Shown here in pieces: positions 24,848 to 35,196 of a DNA stretch of 54,049 bases. The position numbers and the translations under genes are program-made. The notes under the pieces were generated by a model. That model saw only the letters and a program-made list of their open reading frames with translations. It was not told the DNA's origin and did not search any database. This DNA is from Sporosarcina highlanderae (GTDB lineage Bacteria > Bacillota > Bacilli > Bacillales_A > Planococcaceae). The DNA lies in the NCBI RefSeq assembly GCF_030433715.1, contig NZ_JAROCC010000017.1:1-54049 (forward strand), read 5' to 3'. Within the stretch, counting starts at the first letter, position 1. Every line of letters starts with the position of its first letter.

Positions 24848-25507
24848 GTGAAAAAGGAATTTGTTGTTATTGGATTAGGGAGATTTGGTGGAAGTATCGT
24901 TAGGGAATTAGTGGAGCTTGGAGCGGACGTTATGGCGATAGACGTGTCGCACGAACGAGTGGAGGAGTTCGCCCAAATTGCGACTACAGCTGTTACTGCT
25001 GATACGACAGATGAATCTGCATTACGGGCACTTGGGATCCGTAATTTCGAACATGTCGTTGTTGCGATTGGGGAGAATATCCAAGCTAGTATTTTAACGA
25101 CATTAATATTAAAAGAAGTCGGTATTAAAAGAATTACTGTAAAAGCGCAAAATGATTACCATGAAAAAGTATTAAGGAAAATTGGGGCGGATCAGGTTGT
25201 GCACCCAGAACGTGATATGGCTAAAAGGCTTGCAAATAATATGGTTTCCAATAATATCCTTGATTACCTTGAATTGTCGGATGAATACTCAATTGTTGAA
25301 ATACGGGCAAATGAAAAAATTGCAGGTTTCACTCTAATCGACTTGGATATTCGTGCGAAATTCGGGGTGAATATCGTGGCAATTAAGCGCCAAACGCAAA
25401 TATTAGTATCACCGGCAGCGATTGAGGAGATAGAACTGAATGACATTTTGATCGTCATTGGATCTGATATCGATATTCATAGGTTTGAAAAAAAAGCGCT
25501 TCATTAA
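24848..25507 (+). CDS. ktrC: potassium channel gating subunit (KtrC)
   Basis: The product has 219 residues and is the cytosolic RCK ring protein that gates a Ktr potassium channel (KtrD or KtrB, not in this window). RCK_N has the nucleotide-binding motif IGLGRFGGS at residues 8-16 and the acidic residue in AIDVSHERVEEF. RCK_C (about 135-219) is the domain that binds c-di-AMP in relatives. The neighbourhood with rnjA matches ykqB/ktrC of B. subtilis. The GTG at 24848 lies just behind GGAGCGGGA; the longer frame from 24803 covers the promoter area and is unlikely. Confidence 0.9.
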   Translation: MKKEFVVIGLGRFGGSIVRELVELGADVMAIDVSHERVEEFAQIATTAVTADTTDESALRALGIRNFEHVVVAIGENIQASILTTLILKEVGIKRITVKAQNDYHEKVLRKIGADQVVHPERDMAKRLANNMVSNNILDYLELSDEYSIVEIRANEKIAGFTLIDLDIRAKFGVNIVAIKRQTQILVSPAAIEEIELNDILIVIGSDIDIHRFEKKALH

Positions 25508-25516
25508 ATTTGTATG

Positions 25517-25559
25517 ATAAAAAAATCCTCATGTCATTTAATGACAGAGGATTTTTTGT
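25517..25559. terminator. bidirectional terminator between ktrC and rnjA
   Basis: AAAAAAATCCTC..TGTCAT and ATGACAGAGGATTTTTT form a long stem (one unpaired A) with a 3-nt loop, flanked by A and T tracts. It serves both convergent genes. Confidence 0.93.
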
Positions 25560-25560
25560 T

Positions 25561-27228
25561 TTAGACTTCCATAACGACAGGAAGGACCATTGGTCTCCGT
25601 TTCGTCTGGTCGTATAAATAAGGGGAAAGAATATCGATAATGTCGCTTTTTAAAGCTCCTGCCTCAGCAGAGGAATTGGAAAGCTTTTTATTCAATTCCT
25701 TGGACAGCAATTGCTGGGCTTCGCTGATCATAGTGCCAGACTCTCTCATATAAACAAAACCACGTGAAATGATGTCCGGCCCTGAAACGACCTTGTTGCG
25801 TTTCTTGTCCACTGTTGCAACGACAATGACCAAACCGTCTTCTGAAAGGATTTTACGATCGCGTAATACAACACTTCCAATATCACCGATTCCGCTTCCA
25901 TCGATATAAATATCTCCCGATGGGATTTTACCAGCGATTCTTGCCGTGTTCTCGGTTAACGCCAAAACATCACCATTACTCATGATGAACGTGTTTTCCG
26001 GTTCAACATCACAATCAATCGCAAGATCTTTATGCATCTTCAACATGCGGTATTCCCCATGGATCGGCATGAAGAACTTCGGTTGAATTAAACGAAGCAT
26101 CAATTTTTGCTCTTCTTGCGACCCGTGACCGGATGTGTGGATATTATTCAATGCACCATGAATAACTTCAGCACCAGCACGGAACAAAGCATTAATTGTT
26201 TTGTTAACGCTAAGTGTGTTTCCTGGAATTGGAGAAGACGAAAAGATTACTGTGTCACCAGGTTGAATTTGAACTTGGCGATGTGTTCCATTCGCAATCC
26301 TTGACAGGGCAGCCATAGCTTCACCTTGGCTTCCTGTACAAAGAATCATCACTTCATTGGCTGGAAGTCTGTTTAGAGATTGAGTATCAACGAACAATTC
26401 CTTAGGAGCGTTGATATATCCTAACTCACGTCCAATCGTAATTGCATTATCCATACTACGACCGAATACAGCTATCTTTCTACCATAGGTTTCGGCAGCT
26501 TCAATGACCTGTTGTAATCGATGTATATTGGATGCAAAAGTAGCGAAAATAATCCTTCCATCAACTTTCCGGAAAATTTCGTTCAAGCTGTCGCCAACTT
26601 TTCGTTCCGACATTGTAAAGTTCGGGACTTCTGCATTTGTGCTATCGGATAGAAGGCAAAGGACGCCGTCACTTCCGACTTTTGCCATCTTTGCAAGATT
26701 AGCAGGCTCGCCAACTGGTGTGAAATCGAATTTGAAATCGCCAGTGTGTACGATATTACCGGAAGGTGTTTTAACGACTACTCCGAAAGCATCGGGAATA
26801 CTATGAGTTGTCCGGAAAAAAGAGCAAGATGTCTTTCTGAATTTAATGACATCCTCTTCTTTGATTTCAATCATTTTAGTTGTCCTTAGGAGGCCGTGTT
26901 CCTCAAGTTTATTGCGGAGAAGACCAAGAGCCAATTTCCCGCCATAGACCGGAACATTAACTTTCTTAAGTAAATACGGGATTCCACCGATATGATCTTC
27001 GTGACCATGTGTGATAAATAGTCCTTTGATTTTATCGATATTCCTTTCCAAATACGTATAATCAGGAATCACATAGTCAATTCCCAATAAGTCGTCTTCT
27101 GGAAATTTAATGCCTGCGTCGATTAGGATGATTTCATCTTGAAATTGTACGCAGTACGTGTTTTTGCCGATTTCACCAAGTCCGCCTAAAGCGAAAACGG
27201 CAGTTTCATTATTTTTTATCAATTTCAT
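25561..27228 (-). CDS. rnjA: ribonuclease J1
   Basis: The product is a 555-residue metallo-beta-lactamase/beta-CASP ribonuclease with 5' exonuclease and endonuclease activity, central to mRNA turnover and rRNA maturation in Bacillales. The zinc motif [10 protein letters not shown] is near residue 74, and further metal ligands are in HTGDFKFD and HGEYRM. The usual RNase J C-terminal domain is present, and the length equals that of B. subtilis RNase J1. It follows rpoY by 5 bp, the conserved pairing in this order. Confidence 0.96.
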   Translation of the reverse strand: MKLIKNNETAVFALGGLGEIGKNTYCVQFQDEIILIDAGIKFPEDDLLGIDYVIPDYTYLERNIDKIKGLFITHGHEDHIGGIPYLLKKVNVPVYGGKLALGLLRNKLEEHGLLRTTKMIEIKEEDVIKFRKTSCSFFRTTHSIPDAFGVVVKTPSGNIVHTGDFKFDFTPVGEPANLAKMAKVGSDGVLCLLSDSTNAEVPNFTMSERKVGDSLNEIFRKVDGRIIFATFASNIHRLQQVIEAAETYGRKIAVFGRSMDNAITIGRELGYINAPKELFVDTQSLNRLPANEVMILCTGSQGEAMAALSRIANGTHRQVQIQPGDTVIFSSSPIPGNTLSVNKTINALFRAGAEVIHGALNNIHTSGHGSQEEQKLMLRLIQPKFFMPIHGEYRMLKMHKDLAIDCDVEPENTFIMSNGDVLALTENTARIAGKIPSGDIYIDGSGIGDIGSVVLRDRKILSEDGLVIVVATVDKKRNKVVSGPDIISRGFVYMRESGTMISEAQQLLSKELNKKLSNSSAEAGALKSDIIDILSPYLYDQTKRRPMVLPVVMEV

Positions 27229-27233
27229 AATGC

Positions 27234-27443
27234 TTAGACCTGCTCTAACTCAAAATGAGGGGATTCTTGCTCATATTCGAGATGTGCGCCTTCAAGTAGC
27301 TGAATCAGTTCAATATTGTACTTTCGATCTTTCAATTTTTCGCGGACGGATTTTTCTGAATCGGCTTCGATGTACAATTGTTTTGTGTTTTCGCGAATAG
27401 GTACTTGTGTTGCATTTTCTTGGTAATAAACTTTGTAAATCAT
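27234..27443 (-). CDS. rpoY: RNA polymerase epsilon subunit (RpoY/YkzG)
   Basis: The product is a 69-residue acidic protein of the DUF1447 family that binds RNA polymerase in Firmicutes. It starts [19 protein letters not shown], matching the family, and lies directly before rnjA as in other Bacillales. The ATG follows AAAAAAGGAGAG. Confidence 0.95.
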   Translation of the reverse strand: MIYKVYYQENATQVPIRENTKQLYIEADSEKSVREKLKDRKYNIELIQLLEGAHLEYEQESPHFELEQV

Positions 27444-27517
27444 GGTAAGCTCTCCTTTTTTCGTTCGATTGGAATCATTCTCTTCATATTAGCATGTCAG
27501 TTGTCTAAAATAAAGAA

Positions 27518-27546
27518 AAGCCCACCAATTGCCTTGGCGGGCGTGA
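27518..27546 (-). terminator. terminator behind the tiny cationic ORF
   Basis: On the minus strand GCCCGCC and GGTGGGC pair around AAGGCAATT and are followed by TTTTCTTTATTTT. It lies only a few bases after the stop codon of the 23-25 codon ORF, which supports that ORF as a separate transcription unit. Confidence 0.8.
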
Positions 27547-27548
27547 AA

Positions 27549-27626
27549 TTATGCAATTGTCTTTTTGCCGAGTATGCCATTGAGCCGTTTCAACAGTTTG
27601 CGTTTTAGGCGCTTGTACATGGGCAT
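27549..27626 (-). CDS. tiny cationic peptide, 23-25 residues
   Basis: The ORF reads MYKRLKRKLLKRLNGILGKKTIA when started at the ATG at 27620, or two residues longer from the ATG at 27626. AAGGAGTGAT, a very good ribosome site, lies 10 or 4 bases upstream respectively. The peptide is strongly basic (nine Lys/Arg) with Leu/Ile at helical spacing, so it may form an amphipathic helix. An intrinsic terminator follows directly. I do not recognise it. A membrane-active, RNA-binding or ribosome-associated peptide is possible; function is unknown. Confidence 0.55.
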   Translation of the reverse strand: MPMYKRLKRKLLKRLNGILGKKTIA

Positions 27627-27731
27627 ATCACTCCTTGAAGACATTATACATCTATTTGAACTTTCTGTCAAGTTGTGATATGTGCCATGTTGATTAAGGG
27701 GAGCTTTACCTTAACGAAAGGATGAAAAATA

Positions 27732-28154
27732 GTGAGTGAATTTAAATTTAAAGGTTATGATTGGTCAGAATTGGCTGAGTGTTGGGGATTAGAGGTAAAA
27801 GAACAACCATTTTTCGCAAGTGGGACAGATGGAGAAGTGGTGAATTTGGGAACTATTCCTGAGAAGATTGAGAAAGAATATCGAATTAATAGTACCACCA
27901 TGAAAGTATTGCTAACCGACGAGGAAGAAGTGCAAGCAGAGAAAATAAAACAGTTCATCTTGTCCAATCTTGATGCAGGTGGGTTTAAACACCCTCACAT
28001 ACGTACAGATATTCATGACTTTTTAAAAGCGCTAATAAATGAGTCGGAAAAATTGGATTATAGTACACCGGTTTACGAAGGGTTGTTGAAAATCGAAGAC
28101 GACCACACATTAGCTACTTGGATTACTTATAATTTAGAGATGTTATGGACATAA
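27732..28154 (+). CDS. hypothetical soluble protein, 140 residues
   Basis: The GTG at 27732 follows GAAAGGATG. The product is acidic, without signal peptide or membrane segments. It begins FKFKGYDWSELAECWGLEV and carries a Phe-rich early part and a helical C-terminus. I do not recognise a family. No neighbour shares its strand, so it is a single-gene unit, and the 21-nt repeat array begins 37 bp behind its stop. Confidence 0.7.
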   Translation: MSEFKFKGYDWSELAECWGLEVKEQPFFASGTDGEVVNLGTIPEKIEKEYRINSTTMKVLLTDEEEVQAEKIKQFILSNLDAGGFKHPHIRTDIHDFLKALINESEKLDYSTPVYEGLLKIEDDHTLATWITYNLEMLWT

Positions 28155-28191
28155 AACGCAATGTATAAGAAAAAAACGAATTTTTAACGCT

Positions 28192-28296
28192 AAGTGGTGA
28201 TAAACCTTTCCTAAGTGGTGATAAGCATGCTTTAAGTGGTGATAAACCTAATTTAAACGGTGATAAAGTGCGATTAAGCGGTGATAACCATTTTTT
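28192..28296 (+). repeat. tandem array, five units of exactly 21 nt
   Basis: Units begin at 28192, 28213, 28234, 28255 and 28276. Each starts AAGTGGTGATAA or a one-to-two-base variant (AAACGGTGATAA, AAGCGGTGATAA), followed by nine variable bases. The spacing is invariant while the spacer is not, so this is not a simple copy-number repeat. It lies directly behind the 140-residue gene. Function unknown. Confidence 0.85.
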
Positions 28297-28375
28297 ATGA
28301 ATGGGAATGCAGTTGATTTGCGCTGCAAGTGGGCAATTTCGTTTAAAGGGAAATAGTTTTTGAAGAAATATGGAA

Positions 28376-28411
28376 AAGAAAAATGCTCAGAGACTTCTAA
28401 GCATTTTTTGA
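28376..28411. terminator. hairpin with A- and T-tracts, probable terminator
   Basis: AAAAATGCT and AGCATTTTTT pair around CAGAGACTTCTA. It could end transcripts of the 140-residue gene (+) and of def (-). The stretch 28155-28583 holds only this, the 21-nt array and repeat copy C. Confidence 0.75.
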
Positions 28412-28518
28412 TGGAGTATTCTATTGATTGATTTAATCTCAAGCGCTTTTATAATATTTTGGCAGACAACTTGAACATTCCCCTCGTTTAACCGATTCAA
28501 TGTGTTGAATGCGTTTCT

Positions 28519-28575
28519 GTTGATTGGAGCGCAAGATGCCCTCCGGAAAGCGTGCCCTCCGGAGCGCAAATCAAC
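28519..28575. repeat. dispersed palindromic repeat, copy C (short form)
   Basis: This 57-bp element starts GTTGATTGGAGCGC and ends GCGCAAATCAAC, the same inverted ends as copy B. It also has an internal CCCTCCGG direct repeat and lacks the long GGTGAG/CTCACC core. It lies 8 bp behind the def stop codon and could also form a hairpin. Confidence 0.75.
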
Positions 28576-28583
28576 ATGGTCGA

Positions 28584-29141
28584 TTATTCTCTTTCAAAAG
28601 GAACTGCACCAGGGATTTCCTTGAATGGTTCTTTTGGGTCGATATGATCATAAAACATAACACCGTTCAGATGATCCAATTCATGTTGAAACGCAATAGC
28701 AGGAAGGCCTTTTAATCTTAACTTGAATTCCTTTCCGTCTACATCGAAAGCCTTAATCGTAATTCTTGAATAACGAGGTACAAACCCTTCGACATCTCGA
28801 TCCACCGATAAACAGCCTTCTCCGGATGTTAAATAAGTCTTTTCAACTGAATGACTAATAATCTTTGGATTGATGGCGACTATACTCAACGGTTCTTTAT
28901 CTTCTTCTTCAATATGCAAAGCGAATATTCGTTTTGAAACATTAACTTGTGGTGCAGCAAGCCCTATGCCTGGGCGTAAATCGTATAATTCACACAGTAC
29001 ATCGTCTTGGCTATTTATAATATATTGAAGAATCTCTTCACAAAGTTTTTTTTCGTCGTCGGTCAGAGGGAAGCTTACTTCTTCCGCGACTTTTCTGAGT
29101 ACGGGATGACCCTCGCGTACAATATCATTCATCAGTATCAT
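28584..29141 (-). CDS. def: peptide deformylase
   Basis: The product is a 185-residue metalloenzyme that removes the formyl group from new proteins. All three motifs are present: GIGLAAPQ (about residue 59), EGCLSV (about 109) and HELDH (about 154), which carry the metal-binding Cys and two His. The length fits the DefB (YkrB) type, and the place between rpoY/rnjA and ykyA matches B. subtilis. The ATG at 29141 follows AAAGGAAG. Confidence 0.96.
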   Translation of the reverse strand: MILMNDIVREGHPVLRKVAEEVSFPLTDDEKKLCEEILQYIINSQDDVLCELYDLRPGIGLAAPQVNVSKRIFALHIEEEDKEPLSIVAINPKIISHSVEKTYLTSGEGCLSVDRDVEGFVPRYSRITIKAFDVDGKEFKLRLKGLPAIAFQHELDHLNGVMFYDHIDPKEPFKEIPGAVPFERE

Positions 29142-29274
29142 TGGATGTTCTTCCTTTCAATTACCATGCTTTCCTCTATTATATGCTAATAGGAAAAAGT
29201 GATAAAGTAATATGTATATCCTTGAAAAGGATGAATGATAACGCTATAGTGAAACAAAGATTGGAGGAAATCGT

Positions 29275-29916
29275 ATGAAGAATAAACTGATAGGATTTTT
29301 AGTGATCGGTGCATTGACATTATCAGGTTGTAGCATAGGTGCATCAACCGAGAAACAATTATCCGACACGCTATCTAAAATGAATGATTCAGAAACTGAA
29401 TATCGAAATACGCAAAGTAAAATGACTGAGATGGAATTGACTGAGCAAAAGACTTTTGAAGAGACAATGGAATTAACGAAAGAAGATATTGATAAGCTAC
29501 GATCCAACGTGACTGAGTTGGAAAAACTTATTGACGAGAGGCTTAGTCAATTAGAAAAAGAAGAAGCATCCATGAAGGAAGCGCAAGGATTCATTAAAGA
29601 ACTGGATACGATTAGCGAAAAAGCCTCAGAATCTGAGAAAAGTGAGATTGGAAAGTTGAAAGCATCCATTCAAAAACGATATGATTTACATAGGTCGTTT
29701 GTAGATGAATATAAGAAACTTGCTTCTATTCAAAAGGAGTTTTACAGCATCCTATCCAAAGAGGATGTTAAATTGGAAGACTTAAGACAAAAAGTGGAAG
29801 AAGTCAACGAACAAAATGCTATTGTTAAAACTGCTATTGTCGACTTCAATGAAGCGACAAAAGAAGTCAATTCGATAAAGGACGATGTGTTTTCAAGTTT
29901 AGAAAAAGCGAAATAA
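29275..29916 (+). CDS. ykyA: YkyA-family lipoprotein
   Basis: The product is a 213-residue lipoprotein with a clear lipobox (LTLSGC, Cys at residue 19). The rest is almost entirely charged helix, predicted coiled coil. YkyA is a conserved putative cell-wall-binding lipoprotein located before pdhA in Bacillales. The ATG follows TTGGAGG. Its precise role is unknown; a function in envelope maintenance is inferred. Confidence 0.88.
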   Translation: MKNKLIGFLVIGALTLSGCSIGASTEKQLSDTLSKMNDSETEYRNTQSKMTEMELTEQKTFEETMELTKEDIDKLRSNVTELEKLIDERLSQLEKEEASMKEAQGFIKELDTISEKASESEKSEIGKLKASIQKRYDLHRSFVDEYKKLASIQKEFYSILSKEDVKLEDLRQKVEEVNEQNAIVKTAIVDFNEATKEVNSIKDDVFSSLEKAK

Positions 29917-29927
29917 AGGAAATGGGT

Positions 29928-29960
29928 AAAGTGGTGGCAATGGCCTCCGCTTTTTTCTTT
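29928..29960 (+). terminator. terminator after ykyA
   Basis: AAAGTGGTGGC and GCCTCCGCTTT pair (one mismatch, one G-U) around AATG and are followed by a T-run. It separates ykyA from the pdh promoter. Confidence 0.8.
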
Positions 29961-30073
29961 TGTTTTTTAAGAGATCTATTATAATACAGATCGATTATTG
30001 TAGTAGTACAGAATGTTTTTTTAATATAATTCAGATAAGACGAAATGTATTACAAGCCCGTGATTTTCAACGA

Positions 30074-30102
30074 TTGACCAATTTGCCTCTCTTCAGTATA
30101 CT
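30074..30102 (+). promoter_or_regulatory. sigma-A promoter of pdhABCD
   Basis: TTGACC and TATACT are separated by 17 bp, near consensus. The start of transcription would be about 65 bp before pdhA. Confidence 0.8.
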
Positions 30103-30105
30103 GAA
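30092..30105 (+). promoter_or_regulatory. perfect palindrome over the pdh -10 element
   Basis: TTCAGTATACTGAA is a perfect 14-bp palindrome that includes the -10 hexamer. A dimeric repressor bound here would block the polymerase. No regulator is known to me with this site, so it is a candidate only. Confidence 0.4.
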
Positions 30106-30159
30106 CAAGGAAGACAATTGTATCACTTAATGCAACAACAAAAAATAATACAGTTATAA

Positions 30160-31290
<1,131 letters not shown>

Positions 31291-31293
31291 CCG

Positions 31294-32271
31294 ATGGCAC
31301 AAATGACGATGATTCAAGCAATTACCGATGCAATGCGCACGGAGCTTAAAAATGATGAAAACGTCCTCGTCTTCGGTGAAGACGTTGGGGTTAATGGCGG
31401 AGTATTCCGCGCAACAGAAGGACTACAGAAAGAATTTGGCGAGGATCGGGTATTCGATACGCCACTTGCTGAGTCTGGTATCGGCGGACTTGCAATCGGT
31501 TTATCACTAACTGGGTTCCGCCCAGTAATGGAAATCCAATTCTTTGGTTTCATTTTTGAGGTGATTGACTCTGTAAGTGGTCAGTTGGCACGTCAATCTT
31601 TCCGTACAGGTGGACGTTTCAATGCTCCTGTTACAATTCGTTCCCCTTTCGGTGGCGGTGTTGCAACTCCGGAAATGCATGCTGATAGCTTAGAAGGACT
31701 TGTCGCTTCACAACCGGGATTGAAAGTTGTTATTCCATCAACTCCATATGATGCAAAAGGGCTTCTCATTTCCGCAATCAAAGATGATAATCCGGTTGTT
31801 TTCCTTGAGCATATGAAACTTTACCGTTCATTCAGACAGGAAGTGCCTGAGGGAGAATATACGATTCCACTTGGTAAGGCGGACGTAAAACGTGAAGGTA
31901 AGGATCTATCGATCATTACTTATGGCGCAATGGTGCATGAAAGCTTGAAAGCAGCTGAGGTATTGGAGAAAGAAGGATACTCGGTGGAAGTTGTTGATTT
32001 GCGCACAATTCAACCATTGGACATCGAAACGATTATTGCATCAGTTGAGAAGACGAATCGGGCAATCGTTGTTCAAGAAGCACAAAAACAAGCAGGTATA
32101 GCCGCTAATGTCGTATCTGAAATTACGGAGCGGGCAATCTTGAGCTTGGAGGCTCCGGTGTTACGAGTGGCAGCCCCAGATACAATCTATCCATTCGCAC
32201 AAGGCGAAAATGCTTGGCTACCGGACGTAAACGATATTATTGAAACAGCTAAAAAAGTGTTGACATTCTAA
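31294..32271 (+). CDS. pdhB: pyruvate dehydrogenase E1 component, beta subunit
   Basis: The product is a 325-residue partner of PdhA in the alpha2beta2 E1 enzyme. It has a transketolase pyrimidine-binding domain (residues 3-175, with [16 protein letters not shown] and [15 protein letters not shown]) and the C-terminal transketolase domain (from about 190). Confidence 0.97.
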   Translation: MAQMTMIQAITDAMRTELKNDENVLVFGEDVGVNGGVFRATEGLQKEFGEDRVFDTPLAESGIGGLAIGLSLTGFRPVMEIQFFGFIFEVIDSVSGQLARQSFRTGGRFNAPVTIRSPFGGGVATPEMHADSLEGLVASQPGLKVVIPSTPYDAKGLLISAIKDDNPVVFLEHMKLYRSFRQEVPEGEYTIPLGKADVKREGKDLSIITYGAMVHESLKAAEVLEKEGYSVEVVDLRTIQPLDIETIIASVEKTNRAIVVQEAQKQAGIAANVVSEITERAILSLEAPVLRVAAPDTIYPFAQGENAWLPDVNDIIETAKKVLTF

Positions 32272-32310
32272 TTGGAGTGCAAGCTCTGACATTAAGAAAG
32301 GGTGAATCAT

Positions 32311-33660
32311 GTGGCATATGAATTCCGTTTACCTGATATCGGGGAAGGAATCCACGAAGGTGAAGTTGTAAAATGGTTTGTTGCCAAAGGCGATAAAATC
32401 AATGAAGACGACACGCTTCTTGAAATCCAAAATGATAAAGCAGTTGTAGAAATTCCATCTCCTGTAACAGGCACAGTTGAAGAAATCCTTGTAGAAGAAG
32501 GTAAAGTCGCGATTGTTGGCGATGTTTTAATCCGTTTTGATGCTCCTGGATATGAAAGTTCTCATGTTGAAGAAGAGGGCAAAGAGAAGACCGAAGCGCA
32601 GGTTCAGTCGACTGCTGAAGCTGGTCAACCAATTGAAAAGGCTGAGGTAAAACAAGAGCAGCCTGAAACAAAAGCAGAAACAGCTCCGGCTGCAAAAGTA
32701 CAAGCCGATGATGCACCAACACAACGTGTTATTGCAATGCCATCTGTCCGGAAATTTGCGCGTGAACAAGAAGTCGATATTCGTCAGGTACAAGGGTCGG
32801 GCAAAAATGGCCGCGTCCTAAAAGAGGATATTGAAGCATTCTTAAGCGGCGATCATCAGGATGTTGCGCAACAAGCTCAAGAAACACAAACTGTTAAAGA
32901 AGATGTATCTGAAGAAAAAGTTGCGGCACCGTCAGCACCAGTCGTACTTGAAGGAGATTTCCCGGAGACTCGTGAAAAAATGTCTGGAATCCGAAAAGCG
33001 ATTGCTAAGGCGATGGTCAATTCCAAACATACGGCTCCTCACGTGACGTTATTAGATGAAATCGATGTAACTGAACTTGTAGCCCACCGGAAGAAGTTCA
33101 AGGCGATTGCAGCAGAAAAAGATATCAAATTAACTTATCTTCCTTACGTTGTAAAAGCACTTGTATCGACATTGCGTGAATTCCCTCAATTGAATACATC
33201 TCTTGATGATGAAAAAGAGGAGATCATCCAAAAGCATTACTACAACATTGGAATTGCGGCTGACACAGACCGCGGGCTTCTTGTTCCGGTTATTAAACAC
33301 GCGGACCGTAAATCGGTATTCGCGATTTCTGAAGAGATTAGCACATTAGCTGAAAAAGCTCGGGTTGGTAAGTTGAGCCCTTCAGAAATGAAAGGTGCTT
33401 CTTGTTCGATCACGAATATTGGCTCTGCAGGTGGACAATGGTTCACGCCAATCATCAATCATCCAGAGGTTGCAATTTTAGGAATTGGAAGGATTTCAGA
33501 AAAACCAATTGTAAAAAATGGTGAAATTGTAGCTGCACCTATGTTAGCATTATCTTTGGTGTTCGATCATCGAGTGATTGATGGAGTTACAGGACAGCAA
33601 GCTCTTAACCACATTAAAAAATTACTCGGTAACCCAGAACTTTTATTAATGGAGGCGTAA
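32311..33660 (+). CDS. pdhC: pyruvate dehydrogenase E2, dihydrolipoamide acetyltransferase
   Basis: The product is the 449-residue core of the complex. The lipoyl domain (1-80) has the lipoylated Lys43 in [10 protein letters not shown]. An Ala/Glu/Gln-rich linker leads to the E3-binding domain (about 140-178, [11 protein letters not shown] and GSGKNGRV). A second linker and the acyltransferase domain (about 215-449) follow, with active-site His and Asp in FDHRVIDG. The GTG at 32311 lies 8 bases behind AAAGGG and matches known PdhC starts ([13 protein letters not shown]); an in-frame GTG at 32302 is a weaker choice. One lipoyl domain is usual for Bacillales. Confidence 0.97.
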   Translation: MAYEFRLPDIGEGIHEGEVVKWFVAKGDKINEDDTLLEIQNDKAVVEIPSPVTGTVEEILVEEGKVAIVGDVLIRFDAPGYESSHVEEEGKEKTEAQVQSTAEAGQPIEKAEVKQEQPETKAETAPAAKVQADDAPTQRVIAMPSVRKFAREQEVDIRQVQGSGKNGRVLKEDIEAFLSGDHQDVAQQAQETQTVKEDVSEEKVAAPSAPVVLEGDFPETREKMSGIRKAIAKAMVNSKHTAPHVTLLDEIDVTELVAHRKKFKAIAAEKDIKLTYLPYVVKALVSTLREFPQLNTSLDDEKEEIIQKHYYNIGIAADTDRGLLVPVIKHADRKSVFAISEEISTLAEKARVGKLSPSEMKGASCSITNIGSAGGQWFTPIINHPEVAILGIGRISEKPIVKNGEIVAAPMLALSLVFDHRVIDGVTGQQALNHIKKLLGNPELLLMEA

Positions 33661-33664
33661 GCAA

Positions 33665-35077
33665 ATGGTAGTAGGAGACTTTCCAATCGAAGTGGATACA
33701 CTTGTTGTAGGATCCGGCCCAGGAGGATATGTTGCAGCAATCCGTGCAGCGCAGTTGGGACAAAAAGTGACAATCGTTGAAAGAGAAAATCTTGGTGGCG
33801 TATGTCTGAACGTTGGATGCATTCCATCCAAAGCCCTTATTTCTGTAGGTCACCGTTACGCATCCGCTAAAAATTCCGATGATATGGGAGTTACGGCAAC
33901 TGATGTAAAGCTTGATTTTACAAAAGCACAAGCTTTCAAAAATGGTGTGGTCAATAAATTGACTGGGGGAGTAGAAGGACTTTTAAAAGGCAATAAAGTA
34001 GATATCGTTACAGGAGAAGCTTACTTCGTTGACGCTAATACTGCAAAAGTCATGGATGACAAATCTTCGCAAACGTATAAGTTTAAAAATGCGATTATTG
34101 CTACTGGTTCACGTCCTGTTGAAATTCCATCTTTCAAATACTCGAAACGCGTCATCAATTCAACTGGGGCGCTTAACCTTGAAGAGGTACCAGGTCATCT
34201 TGTTGTCATCGGTGGTGGTTACATCGGTACTGAACTTGGTTCGGCATACGCCAACCTTGGTGCGAAGGTGACGATCATTGAAGGTGCAGATGATATTCTT
34301 GCAGGCTTTGAAAAACAAATGACTCAAATTGTGAAAAAAGGCTTGAAGAAAAAAGGCGTCGAAATAGTTGTGAAAGCTTCTGCAAAAGGCGTTGAAGAGT
34401 CCGATACTGGAGTTGTCGTGACGTACGAGGCTAAAGGCGAAGAGCAAAAAGTAGAAGCCGACTATGTTCTTGTTACTGTTGGACGTCGCCCGAACACGGA
34501 TGAAATCGGCCTTGAAGAAATGGGTGTTAAATTCCTTGAGCGCGGTTTAATCGATGTGGATAAACAATGCCGTACTAGCATCTCGAACATTTACGCAATC
34601 GGTGATATCGTATCTGGCCCTCAGCTTGCACACAAAGCTTCTTATGAAGCGAAAGTTGCTGCTGAAGCGATTGCTGGCGAAAAATCAGAAGTGGATTATT
34701 TGGCTATTCCAGCTGTCTGCTTCACTGATCCTGAGCTTGCAACGGTAGGTTTGAATGAGCAACAAGCTAAAGAACAAGGTTTTGAAGTAGTTGCTGGCAA
34801 ATTCCCATTTGCTGCAAACGGTCGTGCGCTTGCACTGAACGCAACTGACGGATTCGTCAAACTCGTCTCCCGTAAAGAAGACGGATTGCTTTTAGGAGCG
34901 CAAATTGTTGGTGAAAATGCATCCGACATGATTGCGGAACTTGGACTTGCGATTGAAGCTGGCATGACACTTGAAGATATCGCAATGACAATCCATGCAC
35001 ATCCTACGTTGGGAGAAATCTCAATGGAAGCAGCCGAAGTTGCTTTAGGTAAACCGATTCATATGATTACAAAATAA
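33665..35077 (+). CDS. pdhD: dihydrolipoyl dehydrogenase (E3)
   Basis: The product is a 470-residue flavoprotein that reoxidises the lipoyl groups of E2 with NAD+. It has the FAD motif [10 protein letters not shown] (residue 16), redox-active Cys47 and Cys52 in [13 protein letters not shown], the NAD motif [10 protein letters not shown], and the C-terminal active-site segment [15 protein letters not shown] precedes the ATG. It ends the operon before a terminator; the same E3 may also serve other 2-oxoacid complexes. Confidence 0.97.
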   Translation: MVVGDFPIEVDTLVVGSGPGGYVAAIRAAQLGQKVTIVERENLGGVCLNVGCIPSKALISVGHRYASAKNSDDMGVTATDVKLDFTKAQAFKNGVVNKLTGGVEGLLKGNKVDIVTGEAYFVDANTAKVMDDKSSQTYKFKNAIIATGSRPVEIPSFKYSKRVINSTGALNLEEVPGHLVVIGGGYIGTELGSAYANLGAKVTIIEGADDILAGFEKQMTQIVKKGLKKKGVEIVVKASAKGVEESDTGVVVTYEAKGEEQKVEADYVLVTVGRRPNTDEIGLEEMGVKFLERGLIDVDKQCRTSISNIYAIGDIVSGPQLAHKASYEAKVAAEAIAGEKSEVDYLAIPAVCFTDPELATVGLNEQQAKEQGFEVVAGKFPFAANGRALALNATDGFVKLVSRKEDGLLLGAQIVGENASDMIAELGLAIEAGMTLEDIAMTIHAHPTLGEISMEAAEVALGKPIHMITK

Positions 35078-35090
35078 TTTTAGTTTGATA

Positions 35091-35133
35091 GAAAACGCGT
35101 CCAGGGCAGGCATTGCCGTTGGACGCGTTTTAT
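35091..35133 (+). terminator. terminator of pdhABCD
   Basis: AAAACGCGTCCA and TGGACGCGTTTT pair around a GC-rich loop and run into TATT. Confidence 0.9.
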
Positions 35134-35196
35134 TCGTTTGTAGCGCTATCCGAATTCATGTTAGGATTAAATTATTCAATAAAAGGAGATGTTTCC

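Noticed and set aside
28192..28296. 21-nt array as a CRISPR
   Set aside because: The core is only 12 nt and spacers 9 nt, far shorter than CRISPR repeats and spacers, and no cas genes are nearby.
28248..28569. Minus-strand ORFs 28248-28442 and 28387-28569
   Set aside because: They run through the 21-nt array, the terminator hairpin and repeat copy C, so they are repeat-derived.
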